64,000 nucleotides of DNA from NCBI RefSeq assembly GCF_000092925.1, contig NC_014217.1:4340001-4404000 (forward strand). The letters are read 5' to 3'. Positions 1 to 8,001 of this stretch are shown here, in pieces. The position numbers and the translations under genes were made by a program. Under the pieces are notes generated by a model that worked only from the letters and a program-made list of their open reading frames with translations, did no database searches and had not been told where the DNA came from. Within the stretch, counting starts at the first letter, position 1. Each line of letters begins with the position of its first letter. This stretch comes from Ancylobacter novellus DSM 506. Its GTDB lineage: Bacteria; Pseudomonadota; Alphaproteobacteria; Rhizobiales; Xanthobacteraceae.

Positions 1-936
1 ATCCGCCTCGCCGGCGAGGACGTGACCTATCGCCGGGCCAGCGAGCGCGACATCGCCTTCGTGTTCCAGCTCTTCGCGCTCTACCCGCATATGAATGTGC
101 GCGCGAATATTGGCTTCCCGCTGCTGGCGCAGGGCGTGCCCAAGGCGGAGATAAAGCGTCGCGTCGAGGAGACGGCCAAGCTTCTCCAGATCGACCACAT
201 CCTCGACCGCCCGGTCTCGGGCCTCGCCGGCGGCGACCGCCAGCGCGTGGCGCTCGGGCGCGCCATCGTGCGCCGGCCGAAATGCTTCCTGATGGACGAG
301 CCGCTCGGCACGCTCGACGCCGAGTTCCGCGAGGTGATGGTCCGCGAGCTGCGCGAGCTGCACAACCGCATCCACGCCACCACGGTCTATGTCACCCACG
401 ACCAGATCGAGGCCATGGCTATGGCCGACAAGATCGCGGTCATGAACCATGGCGTGGTCGAGCAGTTCGGCACGCCGCAGGAGATCTATGACCGCCCGGC
501 CTCCATGTATGTCGCCGATTTCATCGGCTCGCCGCCGATGAACTTCATCCGCTTCAATGGCGGCCTGCCGCGCGGCGCGCGCATCGCCCGCATCGGCGTG
601 GCGGCGATCGAGATGCCGGAGCTGCGCGAGGAGGTCGCGCCCGGCGACCTCGCGCTCGGCGTGCGGCCCGAACATGTGCGGCTGGTGGAGTCCTCGCCTT
701 TGCGCGGGGCGATCTATGGCAGCGAATATCTCGGCACCAACCAGATCGTCACCGTGGAGACCGAGGGCGGGCTGGTGCGTGCCCGCCTGCCGGCCGACCG
801 CGGCTACACCATAGGCGAGCCGGTCGGCCTCGCCTTCAAGAGCGAGCGGCTGTCGCTGTTCGAGGCCCGTTCCGGCCGGGCGATCCGCTCCGCCCTGCAC
901 GAGGGCGAACTGCGCCGGGAGGCCCGCCATGGCTGA
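1..936 (+). CDS. ABC transporter ATP-binding protein, MalK/UgpC type (5' end outside window)
   Basis: This is the C-terminal part of an importer ATPase. The frame is open from base 1, so the Walker A region and true start lie upstream; the GTG at 22 is internal. Visible motifs are the Q-loop (FVFQLFALYPHMNV), a Walker B with MDEPLGTLD, the H-loop VTHDQIEAM and a TOBE-like C-terminal domain. The signature motif reads LAGGD instead of LSGGQ and the D-loop reads GTLD, so the ATP site it forms may be weak. The next gene overlaps by 8 bp and encodes a second, canonical ATPase, so the pair probably forms a heterodimer. Such twin ATPases occur in rhizobial glycerol/polyol importers (GlpST type). The substrate is inferred from the dihydroxyacetone genes downstream. 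Confidence 0.9.
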   Translation: MRLAGEDVTYRRASERDIAFVFQLFALYPHMNVRANIGFPLLAQGVPKAEIKRRVEETAKLLQIDHILDRPVSGLAGGDRQRVALGRAIVRRPKCFLMDEPLGTLDAEFREVMVRELRELHNRIHATTVYVTHDQIEAMAMADKIAVMNHGVVEQFGTPQEIYDRPASMYVADFIGSPPMNFIRFNGGLPRGARIARIGVAAIEMPELREEVAPGDLALGVRPEHVRLVESSPLRGAIYGSEYLGTNQIVTVETEGGLVRARLPADRGYTIGEPVGLAFKSERLSLFEARSGRAIRSALHEGELRREARHG

Positions 937-1939
937 CGTCATCCTCAAGGGCATCACCAAGAGCTTCGGCGACAAGCGCGCCGTCGACGCGGTCGATCTC
1001 CACATACATGACGGCGAGTTCGTCGTGCTGCTCGGCCCCACGGGCGCCGGCAAGACCACGACGCTGCGGCTCATCGCCGGGCTGGAGGCGCCGGACGCCG
1101 GCACGCTGCACATAGGCGGGCGGCCGATGCAGGGCCTCGCGCCGGCGAGCCGCGACGTCGCCTTCGTGTTCCAGCAATATTCGCTCTACCCGCATCTGAC
1201 CGTCTACGAGAACCTCGCCTTCCCGCTGCGCTCGCCGGCCTGCCGCATGGACGCGGCCACCATCGATGCGCGGGTGCGGCAGGTCGCGAAGATGGTGCGC
1301 ATCGACCACAAGCTGGAGAACCGCTCGACGCGGCTCTCCGGCGGCGAGATGCAGCGCGTCGCCATCGGCCGGGCGCTGGTGCGCCGGCCCTCCATCTACC
1401 TGATGGACGAGCCGCTCTCCTCGCTCGACGCCAAGCTGCGGGCGGAACTGCGCCTGGAGCTGAAGCGCATCCAGAAGGAACTGGGCGCGACGCTGCTCTA
1501 CGTCACCCACGACCAGATCGAGGCCATGACCATGGCCGACCGCATCGGCATCCTCTCCGAGGGCCGGCTGGTGCAGATCGGCACGCCGCGCGAGATCTAC
1601 ACCGACCCGGCGAACCTGCACGTCGCCGCCCGCCTCGGCCAGCCGCACATCAACATATTGCCGGTCGGCCTGCTGCCGGGCGGCGAGGCGCCGGCGGGCG
1701 CGACGCGGGTCGGCGCGCGCACCGAGCACATCGCCATCGCCCGGCAGGACGGCGGCAATGCGCGGGTCGACTGGATCGAGCATCTCGGCGACCAGAACCA
1801 CCTGCACATCAAGGTGGGCGAGCACAGGCTGGTGACGCTGGCCGATCCCGACATGCCGGTCGTGCCCGGCGACGGGATCAGCGTCACCTTAAGGAACCCG
1901 CTCTATTTCGGTCACGATGGAAGCCGACTCGGTGGCTGA
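929..1939 (+). CDS. ABC transporter ATP-binding protein, MalK/UgpC type
   Basis: Second ATPase of the importer, 336 aa. Walker A is GPTGAGKT at about residues 36-43, the Q-loop glutamine is near 82, the signature LSGGE lies at 136-140, Walker B (YLMDEP) ends near 161 and the H-loop His is near 194. A TOBE domain follows. All catalytic motifs are intact, unlike its upstream partner. The ATG overlaps the end of the first ATPase gene, so the two are translationally coupled. No permease or binding protein is in the window; they are expected upstream. A role in importing glycerol, dihydroxyacetone or a related polyol is inferred from the kinase genes that follow. Confidence 0.92.
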   Translation: MADVILKGITKSFGDKRAVDAVDLHIHDGEFVVLLGPTGAGKTTTLRLIAGLEAPDAGTLHIGGRPMQGLAPASRDVAFVFQQYSLYPHLTVYENLAFPLRSPACRMDAATIDARVRQVAKMVRIDHKLENRSTRLSGGEMQRVAIGRALVRRPSIYLMDEPLSSLDAKLRAELRLELKRIQKELGATLLYVTHDQIEAMTMADRIGILSEGRLVQIGTPREIYTDPANLHVAARLGQPHINILPVGLLPGGEAPAGATRVGARTEHIAIARQDGGNARVDWIEHLGDQNHLHIKVGEHRLVTLADPDMPVVPGDGISVTLRNPLYFGHDGSRLGG

Positions 1940-1956
1940 AGGCTTGCGTAACGAGG

Positions 1957-1974
1957 TCCGGCGCCCGCGCCGGA
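1957..1974 (+). other. GC-rich hairpin between transporter and kinase genes
   Basis: A perfect 7-bp inverted repeat (TCCGGCG, 4-nt loop, CGCCGGA) sits in the 64-bp gap between the ATPase and the DHA kinase. No T-run follows. It may be an attenuating or mRNA-stabilising hairpin inside one transcript. Confidence 0.4.
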
Positions 1975-2003
1975 TGTCGCGTTGAACGGATGGGAAGGCA
2001 GCG

Positions 2004-3635
2004 ATGAAACATTTCTTCAACCGCCGGGACAGCATCGTCACCGAGGCGCTGGACGGGCTCCTGCGCACGACGCCGCCCGGCCGGCTGGCGCGGCTCGACA
2101 CCTATCCGGACATCAAGGTCGTGCTGCGCGCCGACTGGGACAAGTCGAAGGTCGCCGTGGTCTCCGGCGGCGGCGCCGGGCACGAGCCGTCGCACGCCGG
2201 CTTCGTCGGCAAGGGCATGCTGACCGCCGCCGTCTCCGGCGAGATCTTCGCCTCGCCGAGCGTGGAAGCCGTGCTCACCGCCATCCGCGCGGTGACCGGC
2301 GCGCCGGGCTGCCTGCTCATCGTCAAGAACTACACCGGCGACCGGCTCAATTTCGGCCTCGCCGCCGAGCGCGCCCGCACTGAAGGCTTCGACGTCGAGA
2401 TGGTCATCGTCGCCGACGACATCGCCCTGCCTGACATCGCCCAGCCGCGCGGCGTCGCCGGCACGCTGTTCGTGCACAAGATCGCCGGCCATCATGCGGA
2501 GATGGGCGCGGACCTTGCGACCGTCGCCGAGGCGGCGCGGGCGGCGGCGGGCGACATCGTCTCGCTCGGCGTGTCGCTCTCCTCCTGCTCCATTCCCGGC
2601 CAGCCCTTCGAGGCGCGGCTCGGCGAGGACGAGGGCGAGCTCGGCCTCGGCATCCATGGCGAGCCCGGCGTCGAGCGCATAGCCCTGCGCCCGGCCTCCG
2701 AGATCGTCGCGCTGATGGCCGAGCGGCTTTCTGCCCGGCTGGAGGACGGCGCCGACTATGCGCTGCTGATCAACAATCTCGGCGCCGTGCCGCCGCTGGA
2801 GATGGGTCTGATCGCCGAGGCGCTCCTCACCTCGAAGCTCGGCAAGGATGCGCGGCTCGTCATCGGCCCGGCGCCGCTGATGACGGCGCTCAACATGAAC
2901 GGCTTCTCGCTCTCCTATCTGCGCCTCGACGCCGCCCGCGCGGTGGCGCTGGCCTCGCCGGTCGAGCCGCTCGCCTGGCGGCCGGCGGTCGTCACCGGCG
3001 ACATCGCCGTGCTGCCCGCGCCCGCCTCGCACAAGGTGCCCGTGGCGGCGGGGAGCGGCGATGCGACGGCGGAGGCCGCCATCCGCGCGGTCTGCGCCAC
3101 GCTGACCGGGCTGGAGGAGGAGCTGAACCGCCTCGACGCCCGCGCCGGCGACGGCGATACCGGCTCCACGGTCGCCACCGGCGCCCGCGCCATCGAAGCC
3201 GTGCTGCCGCAGCTTCCGCTCGCCGACCGGGCCGCGACCTTCGCCGCCATCGGCGAGACGCTGGGCACCGCCATGGGCGGGTCGAGCGGCGTCTTGATGT
3301 CGATCTTCTTCACCGCCGCCGCCAAGGCCTCGGCCGAGGGCGGCGACGTGCCCGCCGCTTTGCTCGCCGGCCTCGACCGCGTGGTGTTCTATGGCGGGGC
3401 GACGCCCGGCGCGCGTACCATGGTCGACGCGCTCGATCCCGGCCTGAAGGCGCTCGCCGCCAACGGCCTTTCCGCCGCCGCGGCGGCGGCCGGGGCGGGG
3501 GCGGAAGCGACCAAGGCGATGGCGCGGGCACGGGCCGGCCGCGCCGCCTATCTCGGCGCGCGCGATCTGGAAGGCTCGCCCGATCCCGGAGCGGTCGCGG
3601 TGGCCCGGGCGTTCGAGGCGCTCGCGCGCGGCTGA
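2004..3635 (+). CDS. dihydroxyacetone kinase, DhaK-DhaL fusion (ATP-type)
   Basis: A 543-aa two-domain kinase that would phosphorylate dihydroxyacetone, glyceraldehyde or a related short ketose with ATP. The DhaK domain (about 1-335) holds the substrate-binding His218 in GIHGEPG and the NYTGDRLNF loop. The DhaL domain (about 350-543) has GDGDTG at 382-387, the Mg-ATP binding motif in the form typical of ATP-dependent enzymes, and GGSSGVL. The length fits the Citrobacter/yeast Dak type (about 550-590). The start ATG has GGAAGG upstream. It is the first kinase gene of the locus and is followed 25 bp later by a PTS-type dhaL, so both phosphoryl-donor types coexist here. A tetrulose kinase role is possible. 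Confidence 0.92.
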   Translation: MKHFFNRRDSIVTEALDGLLRTTPPGRLARLDTYPDIKVVLRADWDKSKVAVVSGGGAGHEPSHAGFVGKGMLTAAVSGEIFASPSVEAVLTAIRAVTGAPGCLLIVKNYTGDRLNFGLAAERARTEGFDVEMVIVADDIALPDIAQPRGVAGTLFVHKIAGHHAEMGADLATVAEAARAAAGDIVSLGVSLSSCSIPGQPFEARLGEDEGELGLGIHGEPGVERIALRPASEIVALMAERLSARLEDGADYALLINNLGAVPPLEMGLIAEALLTSKLGKDARLVIGPAPLMTALNMNGFSLSYLRLDAARAVALASPVEPLAWRPAVVTGDIAVLPAPASHKVPVAAGSGDATAEAAIRAVCATLTGLEEELNRLDARAGDGDTGSTVATGARAIEAVLPQLPLADRAATFAAIGETLGTAMGGSSGVLMSIFFTAAAKASAEGGDVPAALLAGLDRVVFYGGATPGARTMVDALDPGLKALAANGLSAAAAAAGAGAEATKAMARARAGRAAYLGARDLEGSPDPGAVAVARAFEALARG

Positions 3636-3660
3636 GCCGCGCCGGAGCGCGGGAGAGGGG

Positions 3661-4281
3661 ATGAGGATGCAGCTCGACGCCGCCGATCTCACCGCGCTCA
3701 TTGCGCTCTGCCGCGCCGAGATCGACCTTCATTGCGAGCATCTCTCGGTGCTCGACAGCGCCATCGGCGACGGCGACCACGGCGCCAATATGCGGCGCGG
3801 GCTGGAGGCGGTGTATGCCGAGCGCGAGGCGATCGCCGCCCTCCCGCTGCCGGCGGCGCTGGAGAAGATCGGCCTCGTGCTGGTGATGAGCATAGGCGGC
3901 GCCGCCGGGCCGCTCTACGGCACGCTGCTGATGGAGCTCGGCCGCGGCCTGCCCGACGCGCCCGATGCCGCCGCCTTCGCCGCCACCCTCGGCCGCGCGG
4001 TCGAGGCGGTGGCGCGGCGCGGGCGCTCCGGGCCGGGCGACAAGACGCTGCTCGACGTACTCTATCCGGTGCAGGCGGAGGTCGCCGGCCGCGCGGCACC
4101 CGCCCGCATCGCCGAATGCGCGCAATCGGCGGCCCGCGCGACCGAGATGATGCTGGCGCGGCGCGGCCGGGCGTCCTATCTCGGCGAGCGCTCGGTCGGC
4201 CACGAGGATCCGGGCGCGTCGAGCTGCGCCCTGCTCACCACCACGATCTGCCTCTACCTCAAGGAGCATGCCGCCCCATGA
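3661..4281 (+). CDS. dhaL: PTS-type dihydroxyacetone kinase subunit DhaL
   Basis: ADP-binding subunit, 206 aa, of the phosphoenolpyruvate-dependent DHA kinase. The GDGDHGANM motif near residues 36-44 and GGAAGPLYGTLL are the forms seen in PTS-linked DhaL, in contrast to GDGDTG of ATP-type enzymes. In these enzymes ADP stays bound and is rephosphorylated by DhaM. The stop overlaps the ATG of the EIIA gene. The matching DhaK subunit is encoded at the end of the locus (7011-8000). A second ATG two codons downstream is an alternative start. Confidence 0.92.
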   Translation: MRMQLDAADLTALIALCRAEIDLHCEHLSVLDSAIGDGDHGANMRRGLEAVYAEREAIAALPLPAALEKIGLVLVMSIGGAAGPLYGTLLMELGRGLPDAPDAAAFAATLGRAVEAVARRGRSGPGDKTLLDVLYPVQAEVAGRAAPARIAECAQSAARATEMMLARRGRASYLGERSVGHEDPGASSCALLTTTICLYLKEHAAP

Positions 4282-4691
4282 CCGCGCGAGAGCAGGGGTC
4301 ATCCGCCGCCAATGTCGGCATCGTCATCGTCTCGCACTCGCCGCTGGTGGCGCAGGGCGCGGCCGACATGGTGCGCCAGATGGTCGGCGACTGCGTGCCG
4401 CTGGCCTGGACCGGCGGCAATGCCGAGGGCGGGCTCGGCACCCATGTGCGCGGCATCAGCGCGGCCATCGAGAAGGCATGGTCGGAGGCGGGGGTCGCCA
4501 TCTTCGTCGATCTCGGCGGGGCGGAGACCAACAGCGAGATGGCGGTGGAACTGCTCGGCCCCGCCCGCGCCGCCAAGGTCGCCATCTGCAATGCGCCGCT
4601 CGTCGAGGGCGCCGTGGTGGCGGCGGCGGAAGCCTCGGGCGGCTCGGCGCTCGCCCGCGTCGTCGCGACGGCGGAAGAGTTGTCGTCCTGA
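4278..4691 (+). CDS. dhaM: DhaM EIIA domain as a separate protein
   Basis: A 137-aa PTS EIIA of the mannose/DhaM fold. It receives phosphate from HPr and passes it to the ADP of DhaL. The phosphorylatable His is His20 in IVIVSHSPLVAQG. In Escherichia coli this domain is the N-terminus of a fused DhaM (EIIA-HPr-EI); here it ends after about 137 residues and the HPr is a separate gene. The start overlaps dhaL by 4 bp (ATGA) and the stop shares one base with the next ATG, which indicates tight translational coupling. Confidence 0.9.
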   Translation: MTAREQGSSAANVGIVIVSHSPLVAQGAADMVRQMVGDCVPLAWTGGNAEGGLGTHVRGISAAIEKAWSEAGVAIFVDLGGAETNSEMAVELLGPARAAKVAICNAPLVEGAVVAAAEASGGSALARVVATAEELSS

Positions 4692-5041
4692 TGAGCGAGC
4701 TCACTCCCCTTCTCGGGCGGCCCGGCGCCGCCCATCGCGGACAGGCCGTGGTGGAAGTCACCCACGGCATCGGCCTGCACGCGCGCCCTTCCGTCGCCTT
4801 CACCCGCCTCGCCAAGAGCTTCCCCTGCACCATCGAGGTGGCGGTGGACGGCTCCAATGAATGGTTCAACGGCAAGAGCATCGTGAAGATCATCGGCGCC
4901 CGCATCCGACGCGGCACACGGCTGCGCATCCGCGCCGAGGGCTCGCGCGCCGAGGAGGCGGTGGCCGCGCTCAGCGAGCTCGTGCGGCGTAATTTCGACG
5001 AGGACCGGAAAAATGGGCGTCCCGATGGCCGTCCCGCGTGA
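4691..5041 (+). CDS. HPr-like phosphocarrier protein
   Basis: A 116-aa HPr with the active-site His30 in HGIGLHARPS. It carries phosphate from the EI protein encoded next to the EIIA. An N-terminal extension of about 18 residues precedes the HPr fold and an Arg/Asp-rich tail follows it. At the place of the regulatory Ser46 (KSIMGVMSLG in Bacillus) this protein reads KSIVKIIGAR, so that serine is absent and HPr-kinase control is unlikely by this route. The start overlaps the EIIA stop by one base and the 3' end overlaps the EI gene by 29 bp. Confidence 0.9.
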   Translation: MSELTPLLGRPGAAHRGQAVVEVTHGIGLHARPSVAFTRLAKSFPCTIEVAVDGSNEWFNGKSIVKIIGARIRRGTRLRIRAEGSRAEEAVAALSELVRRNFDEDRKNGRPDGRPA

Positions 5042-6575
5042 CCTGCGCGGCCGGCCGGCGGCGCCGGGCCGGGCGCTCGGCGCCGTGCACCGCGCCGAGG
5101 AGCGTCCGGTGCCGTCGCCCGGCACGCAGGGAGAGGATGCCCGCGCCGCGCTGGAGGCCGCCGTCGCCCTGGCGGTGCATGAGCTGAAGGCGCTCTCCGA
5201 CCGCTCGGACGCCGAGAGCGCCGGCATACTCGACTTCCAGATCGAATTGCTGCTCGACGGCGAGCTGCTCATCCCGGCGCTGGAACGCATCGCCCGCGGC
5301 GAGGGCGCGGCGCTCGCCTTCGCGGCGGCGATGAACGCGCATATGGACACGATCGCCGGGGGCGGCGACGCTTTCGCCTTGAGAGCCGCCGACCTCGCCG
5401 ACCTCAAGAGCCGGGTGCTCGACGCGCTGGCCGGCCGCGCCCGCGCCGATTTTCCGCAAGGCGCCGTCTATGTCGGCCGCGACATGCCGCCGAGCCTCTT
5501 CCTCGCGCATGACTGGTCGGGCGGCGGCGCCATCGCGCTGATCTCCGGCAGCGCCGCGAGCCATGTCGCCATGCTGGCGCGCTCGCGCGGCGTGCCGATG
5601 GTGGTCGGGCTCGGCGCGCTGCCGGTGGAGAGTGGCGACCGGCTGCTGGTCGACGGCAGCGAAGGCGTGGTGCGGCTCGATCCCGAGGAGCGGCTGCCCA
5701 GTCCCCCACCCTCGGTCGTCGCCGCCCCCGCACCTTCCACCGGCGGGGCGCCGTCGGCCCGGCTCTTCGCCAATATCGACACGCTGGCCGACCTCGACGC
5801 GCTCGATCCCGCGCAGGTCGACGGCGTCGGTCTGGTGCGCACCGAATTCCTGCTGCCGAGCGCTGCCGAGGCGCTGGACGAGGAATGCCATCTCGCCCGC
5901 TACCGGCGCATCCTCGACCGTCTCGCCGGCAGGCCGGTGACGCTGCGCATGCTCGATGTCGGCGGCGACAAGGCGCTGCCGGGCCTCGTCGAGGGCAGCC
6001 CGGCCTCGGTGCTGGGCGAGCGCGGCGTGCGCTTCCTCATCGCCCATCCCGACCTCGCCCGGCTGCAGGCCCGCGCGCTGCTGCGCGCCGCCGCCTTTGG
6101 GCCGGTCAGCGTGCTGCTGCCCATGGTGACGCTGCCCTCCGAACGCGCCGCGATGGCGCAGCTCTTCGACGAGGAAGCCGCCCGGCTGGAACGGCAGGGC
6201 ATCGCCGTCGCGCGCCCGCCGCTCGGCATCATGGTGGAGGTGCCGGCGGTCGCCCTGACGCTCGATATGTTCACCGACGCCGCGTTCTTTTCCGTGGGCA
6301 CCAACGACCTGATGCAGTATCTGGCGGCGGCGGCCCGCGACAATCCGGCGGTCGCGCACCTCTATGCGGGGGCGGAGACGGCCATGTTCCGGCTGCTGGA
6401 GCACATCGCGACCACTGCCCGCGGGCTCGGCCGACCGGTCTCGCTGTGCGGCGACATCGCCGGCGAGCCGGCGGCGCTCGGCCGCCTCGTCGGGATGGGC
6501 CTGCGCGATCTCTCCGTGGCGCCCTCGCGCCTGCCGGCCCTGCGCGCGGCGCTCGGCCCGCGGTCGGAAGCCTGA
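5013..6575 (+). CDS. PTS enzyme I (PEP-protein phosphotransferase) of the DHA locus
   Basis: A 520-aa enzyme I that would take phosphate from phosphoenolpyruvate and load the adjacent HPr. The N-terminal HPr-binding helical region is followed by the phosphohistidine His184 in GSAASHVAMLARS. The C-terminal PEP-binding barrel has RTEF, the GTNDLMQY motif and the catalytic Cys479 in SLCGDIAG. Typical EI is about 575 aa; the segment after the Cys is about 30 residues shorter here. DhaM of Escherichia coli carries only a partial EI-like domain, whereas this protein keeps the PEP-binding half. The start at 5013 overlaps the HPr gene; ATG at 5025 is an alternative. Confidence 0.88.
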   Translation: MGVPMAVPRDLRGRPAAPGRALGAVHRAEERPVPSPGTQGEDARAALEAAVALAVHELKALSDRSDAESAGILDFQIELLLDGELLIPALERIARGEGAALAFAAAMNAHMDTIAGGGDAFALRAADLADLKSRVLDALAGRARADFPQGAVYVGRDMPPSLFLAHDWSGGGAIALISGSAASHVAMLARSRGVPMVVGLGALPVESGDRLLVDGSEGVVRLDPEERLPSPPPSVVAAPAPSTGGAPSARLFANIDTLADLDALDPAQVDGVGLVRTEFLLPSAAEALDEECHLARYRRILDRLAGRPVTLRMLDVGGDKALPGLVEGSPASVLGERGVRFLIAHPDLARLQARALLRAAAFGPVSVLLPMVTLPSERAAMAQLFDEEAARLERQGIAVARPPLGIMVEVPAVALTLDMFTDAAFFSVGTNDLMQYLAAAARDNPAVAHLYAGAETAMFRLLEHIATTARGLGRPVSLCGDIAGEPAALGRLVGMGLRDLSVAPSRLPALRAALGPRSEA

Positions 6576-6577
6576 CC

Positions 6578-6988
6578 ATGGCGCGCGAGCCCATCGACGA
6601 GGCGGTGATCGCCTACAAGACCATCCTCGCCGGCATCCTCGACAACCGGCCCTCGGGCACGCGCCAGCGCCTCGCCGCGGCGCTCGGCAAGCATCGCAGC
6701 TTCGTCACCCAGGTGACGAGCCCGACCTATGACACGCCGCTGCCGGCGCGCCACCTCGCCACCGTGTTCCGCGTCTGCCATTTCAGCCCGGCCGAGCAGG
6801 AGCGCTTCCTCGCCGCCTATGAGGCCGCCCATCCCGGCCGGCTGCCGGATGTCGGCGGGGCGGATAAGATGCGCACGTTGTCGGTGATGGCGCCCGATTT
6901 CGGCGACGAGAAGAAGAACCGCGCCTTCGACGATGCCGTCGCGGAGTTCGTCGCCAAAATGGCGGCGCTGGTGAACGGAGGCGAGTGA
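6578..6988 (+). CDS. small helix-turn-helix-like protein of the DHA locus, unknown function
   Basis: A 136-aa protein I do not recognise by family. Residues about 25-60 (RQRLAAALGKHRSFVTQV followed by a helix with LPARHLATVFRVC) resemble a Cro/repressor-type HTH. A helical C-terminal part follows (FSPAEQERFLAAYEAAHPGR and EFVAKMAALV). It starts 2 bp after the EI stop and lies before the dhaK gene, so it is cotranscribed with the phosphorelay. No DhaR, DhaS or DhaQ homologue is visible in the locus, so this is a plausible local regulator. A role as a structural partner of the kinase complex is not excluded. Confidence 0.75.
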   Translation: MAREPIDEAVIAYKTILAGILDNRPSGTRQRLAAALGKHRSFVTQVTSPTYDTPLPARHLATVFRVCHFSPAEQERFLAAYEAAHPGRLPDVGGADKMRTLSVMAPDFGDEKKNRAFDDAVAEFVAKMAALVNGGE

Positions 6989-7010
6989 TGCAGTCTCGCA
7001 GGCGCCGGCG

Positions 7011-8000
7011 ATGAAGCGGGTCATGAACTCCGGCCAGACGCTGGTGGCCGAGAGCCTCGCCGGCTTCGTCGCCGCGCATGAGGACCTCGTCGCCTTCGGC
7101 GGCGGCGGCCGCTTCCTGCGCCGCCGGGCGCTCAAGCCCGGCAAGGTCGCGCTGATCTCCGGCGGCGGCGGCGGCCACGAGCCGCTGCATGGCGGGTTCA
7201 TCGGCACCGGCATGCTGGACGCCGCCTGCACCGGCCATATCTTCACCTCGCCCACCCCCGACCAGATCCTCGCGGCGATGGACGAGACGGACACCGGCGC
7301 CGGCTGCCTGCTCGTGGTGAAGAACTACGACGGCGACGTGATGAATTTCGAGATGGCGGCGGAGATGGCCGCGCCGCGCCACCGCATCGATATGGTGGTC
7401 GTCGAGGACGACGCCGCCTATGGCCCTTCCGTGCGCAGTCGCGGAAGGCGCGGCGTCGCCGGCACCATCGTGGTGGAGAAGATCCTCGGCGCCGCGGCCG
7501 AGCGGGGCGACGACCTCGCTGCGCTGAAGACGCTGGGCGAGGGCCTGTCGCCGCGCCTGCGCAGCATGGGCGTCGCCTTGCGCGGCGTCACTGTCCCGGA
7601 CAATGCGCGCGAGACCTTCGCCCTCGGGTCGGACGAGATGGAGATCGGCGTCGGCATCCATGGCGAGCCAGGCCTTTCCCGCCAGCGCCTCGCTTCCGCC
7701 GACGAGATCGTCCGGCTGATCTGCGCGCCGATCCTCGACCAGCTTCCTGTTGCCGAGGGCCTGCACCCGCTCCTCATCGTCAACGGCTTCGGCGGCACGC
7801 CGCCGATCGAGCTGCACCTCGCCTATGGCCTCGCCCGCCGCTTCCTCGAAGCCGAGGGCGTCATGCCCCGGCGCTCGCTGGTCGGCACCTTCGTCACCTC
7901 GCTCGACATGGCCGGCTTCTCGGTGACGCTGGCCTTGCTCACCGAGGAGGAGTTCGCCCTGTGGTGCGCGCCGGTGGCGACGCCGGTGCTCGCCTGGTGA
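7011..8000 (+). CDS. dhaK: dihydroxyacetone kinase subunit DhaK
   Basis: Substrate-binding subunit, 329 aa. The GGGGGHEPLHGGF motif lies near residues 51-63, NYDGDVMNF near 105-113, and the covalent hemiaminal His217 is in GIHGEPG. There is no DhaL domain, so it should pair with the stand-alone DhaL at 3661. DhaK is typically 330-356 aa. It differs considerably from the DhaK half of the fusion at 2004. ATG at 7023 (MNSGQ) is an alternative start. The gene ends 1 bp before the convergent histidine kinase gene. Confidence 0.92.
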   Translation: MKRVMNSGQTLVAESLAGFVAAHEDLVAFGGGGRFLRRRALKPGKVALISGGGGGHEPLHGGFIGTGMLDAACTGHIFTSPTPDQILAAMDETDTGAGCLLVVKNYDGDVMNFEMAAEMAAPRHRIDMVVVEDDAAYGPSVRSRGRRGVAGTIVVEKILGAAAERGDDLAALKTLGEGLSPRLRSMGVALRGVTVPDNARETFALGSDEMEIGVGIHGEPGLSRQRLASADEIVRLICAPILDQLPVAEGLHPLLIVNGFGGTPPIELHLAYGLARRFLEAEGVMPRRSLVGTFVTSLDMAGFSVTLALLTEEEFALWCAPVATPVLAW

Positions 8001-8001
8001 G

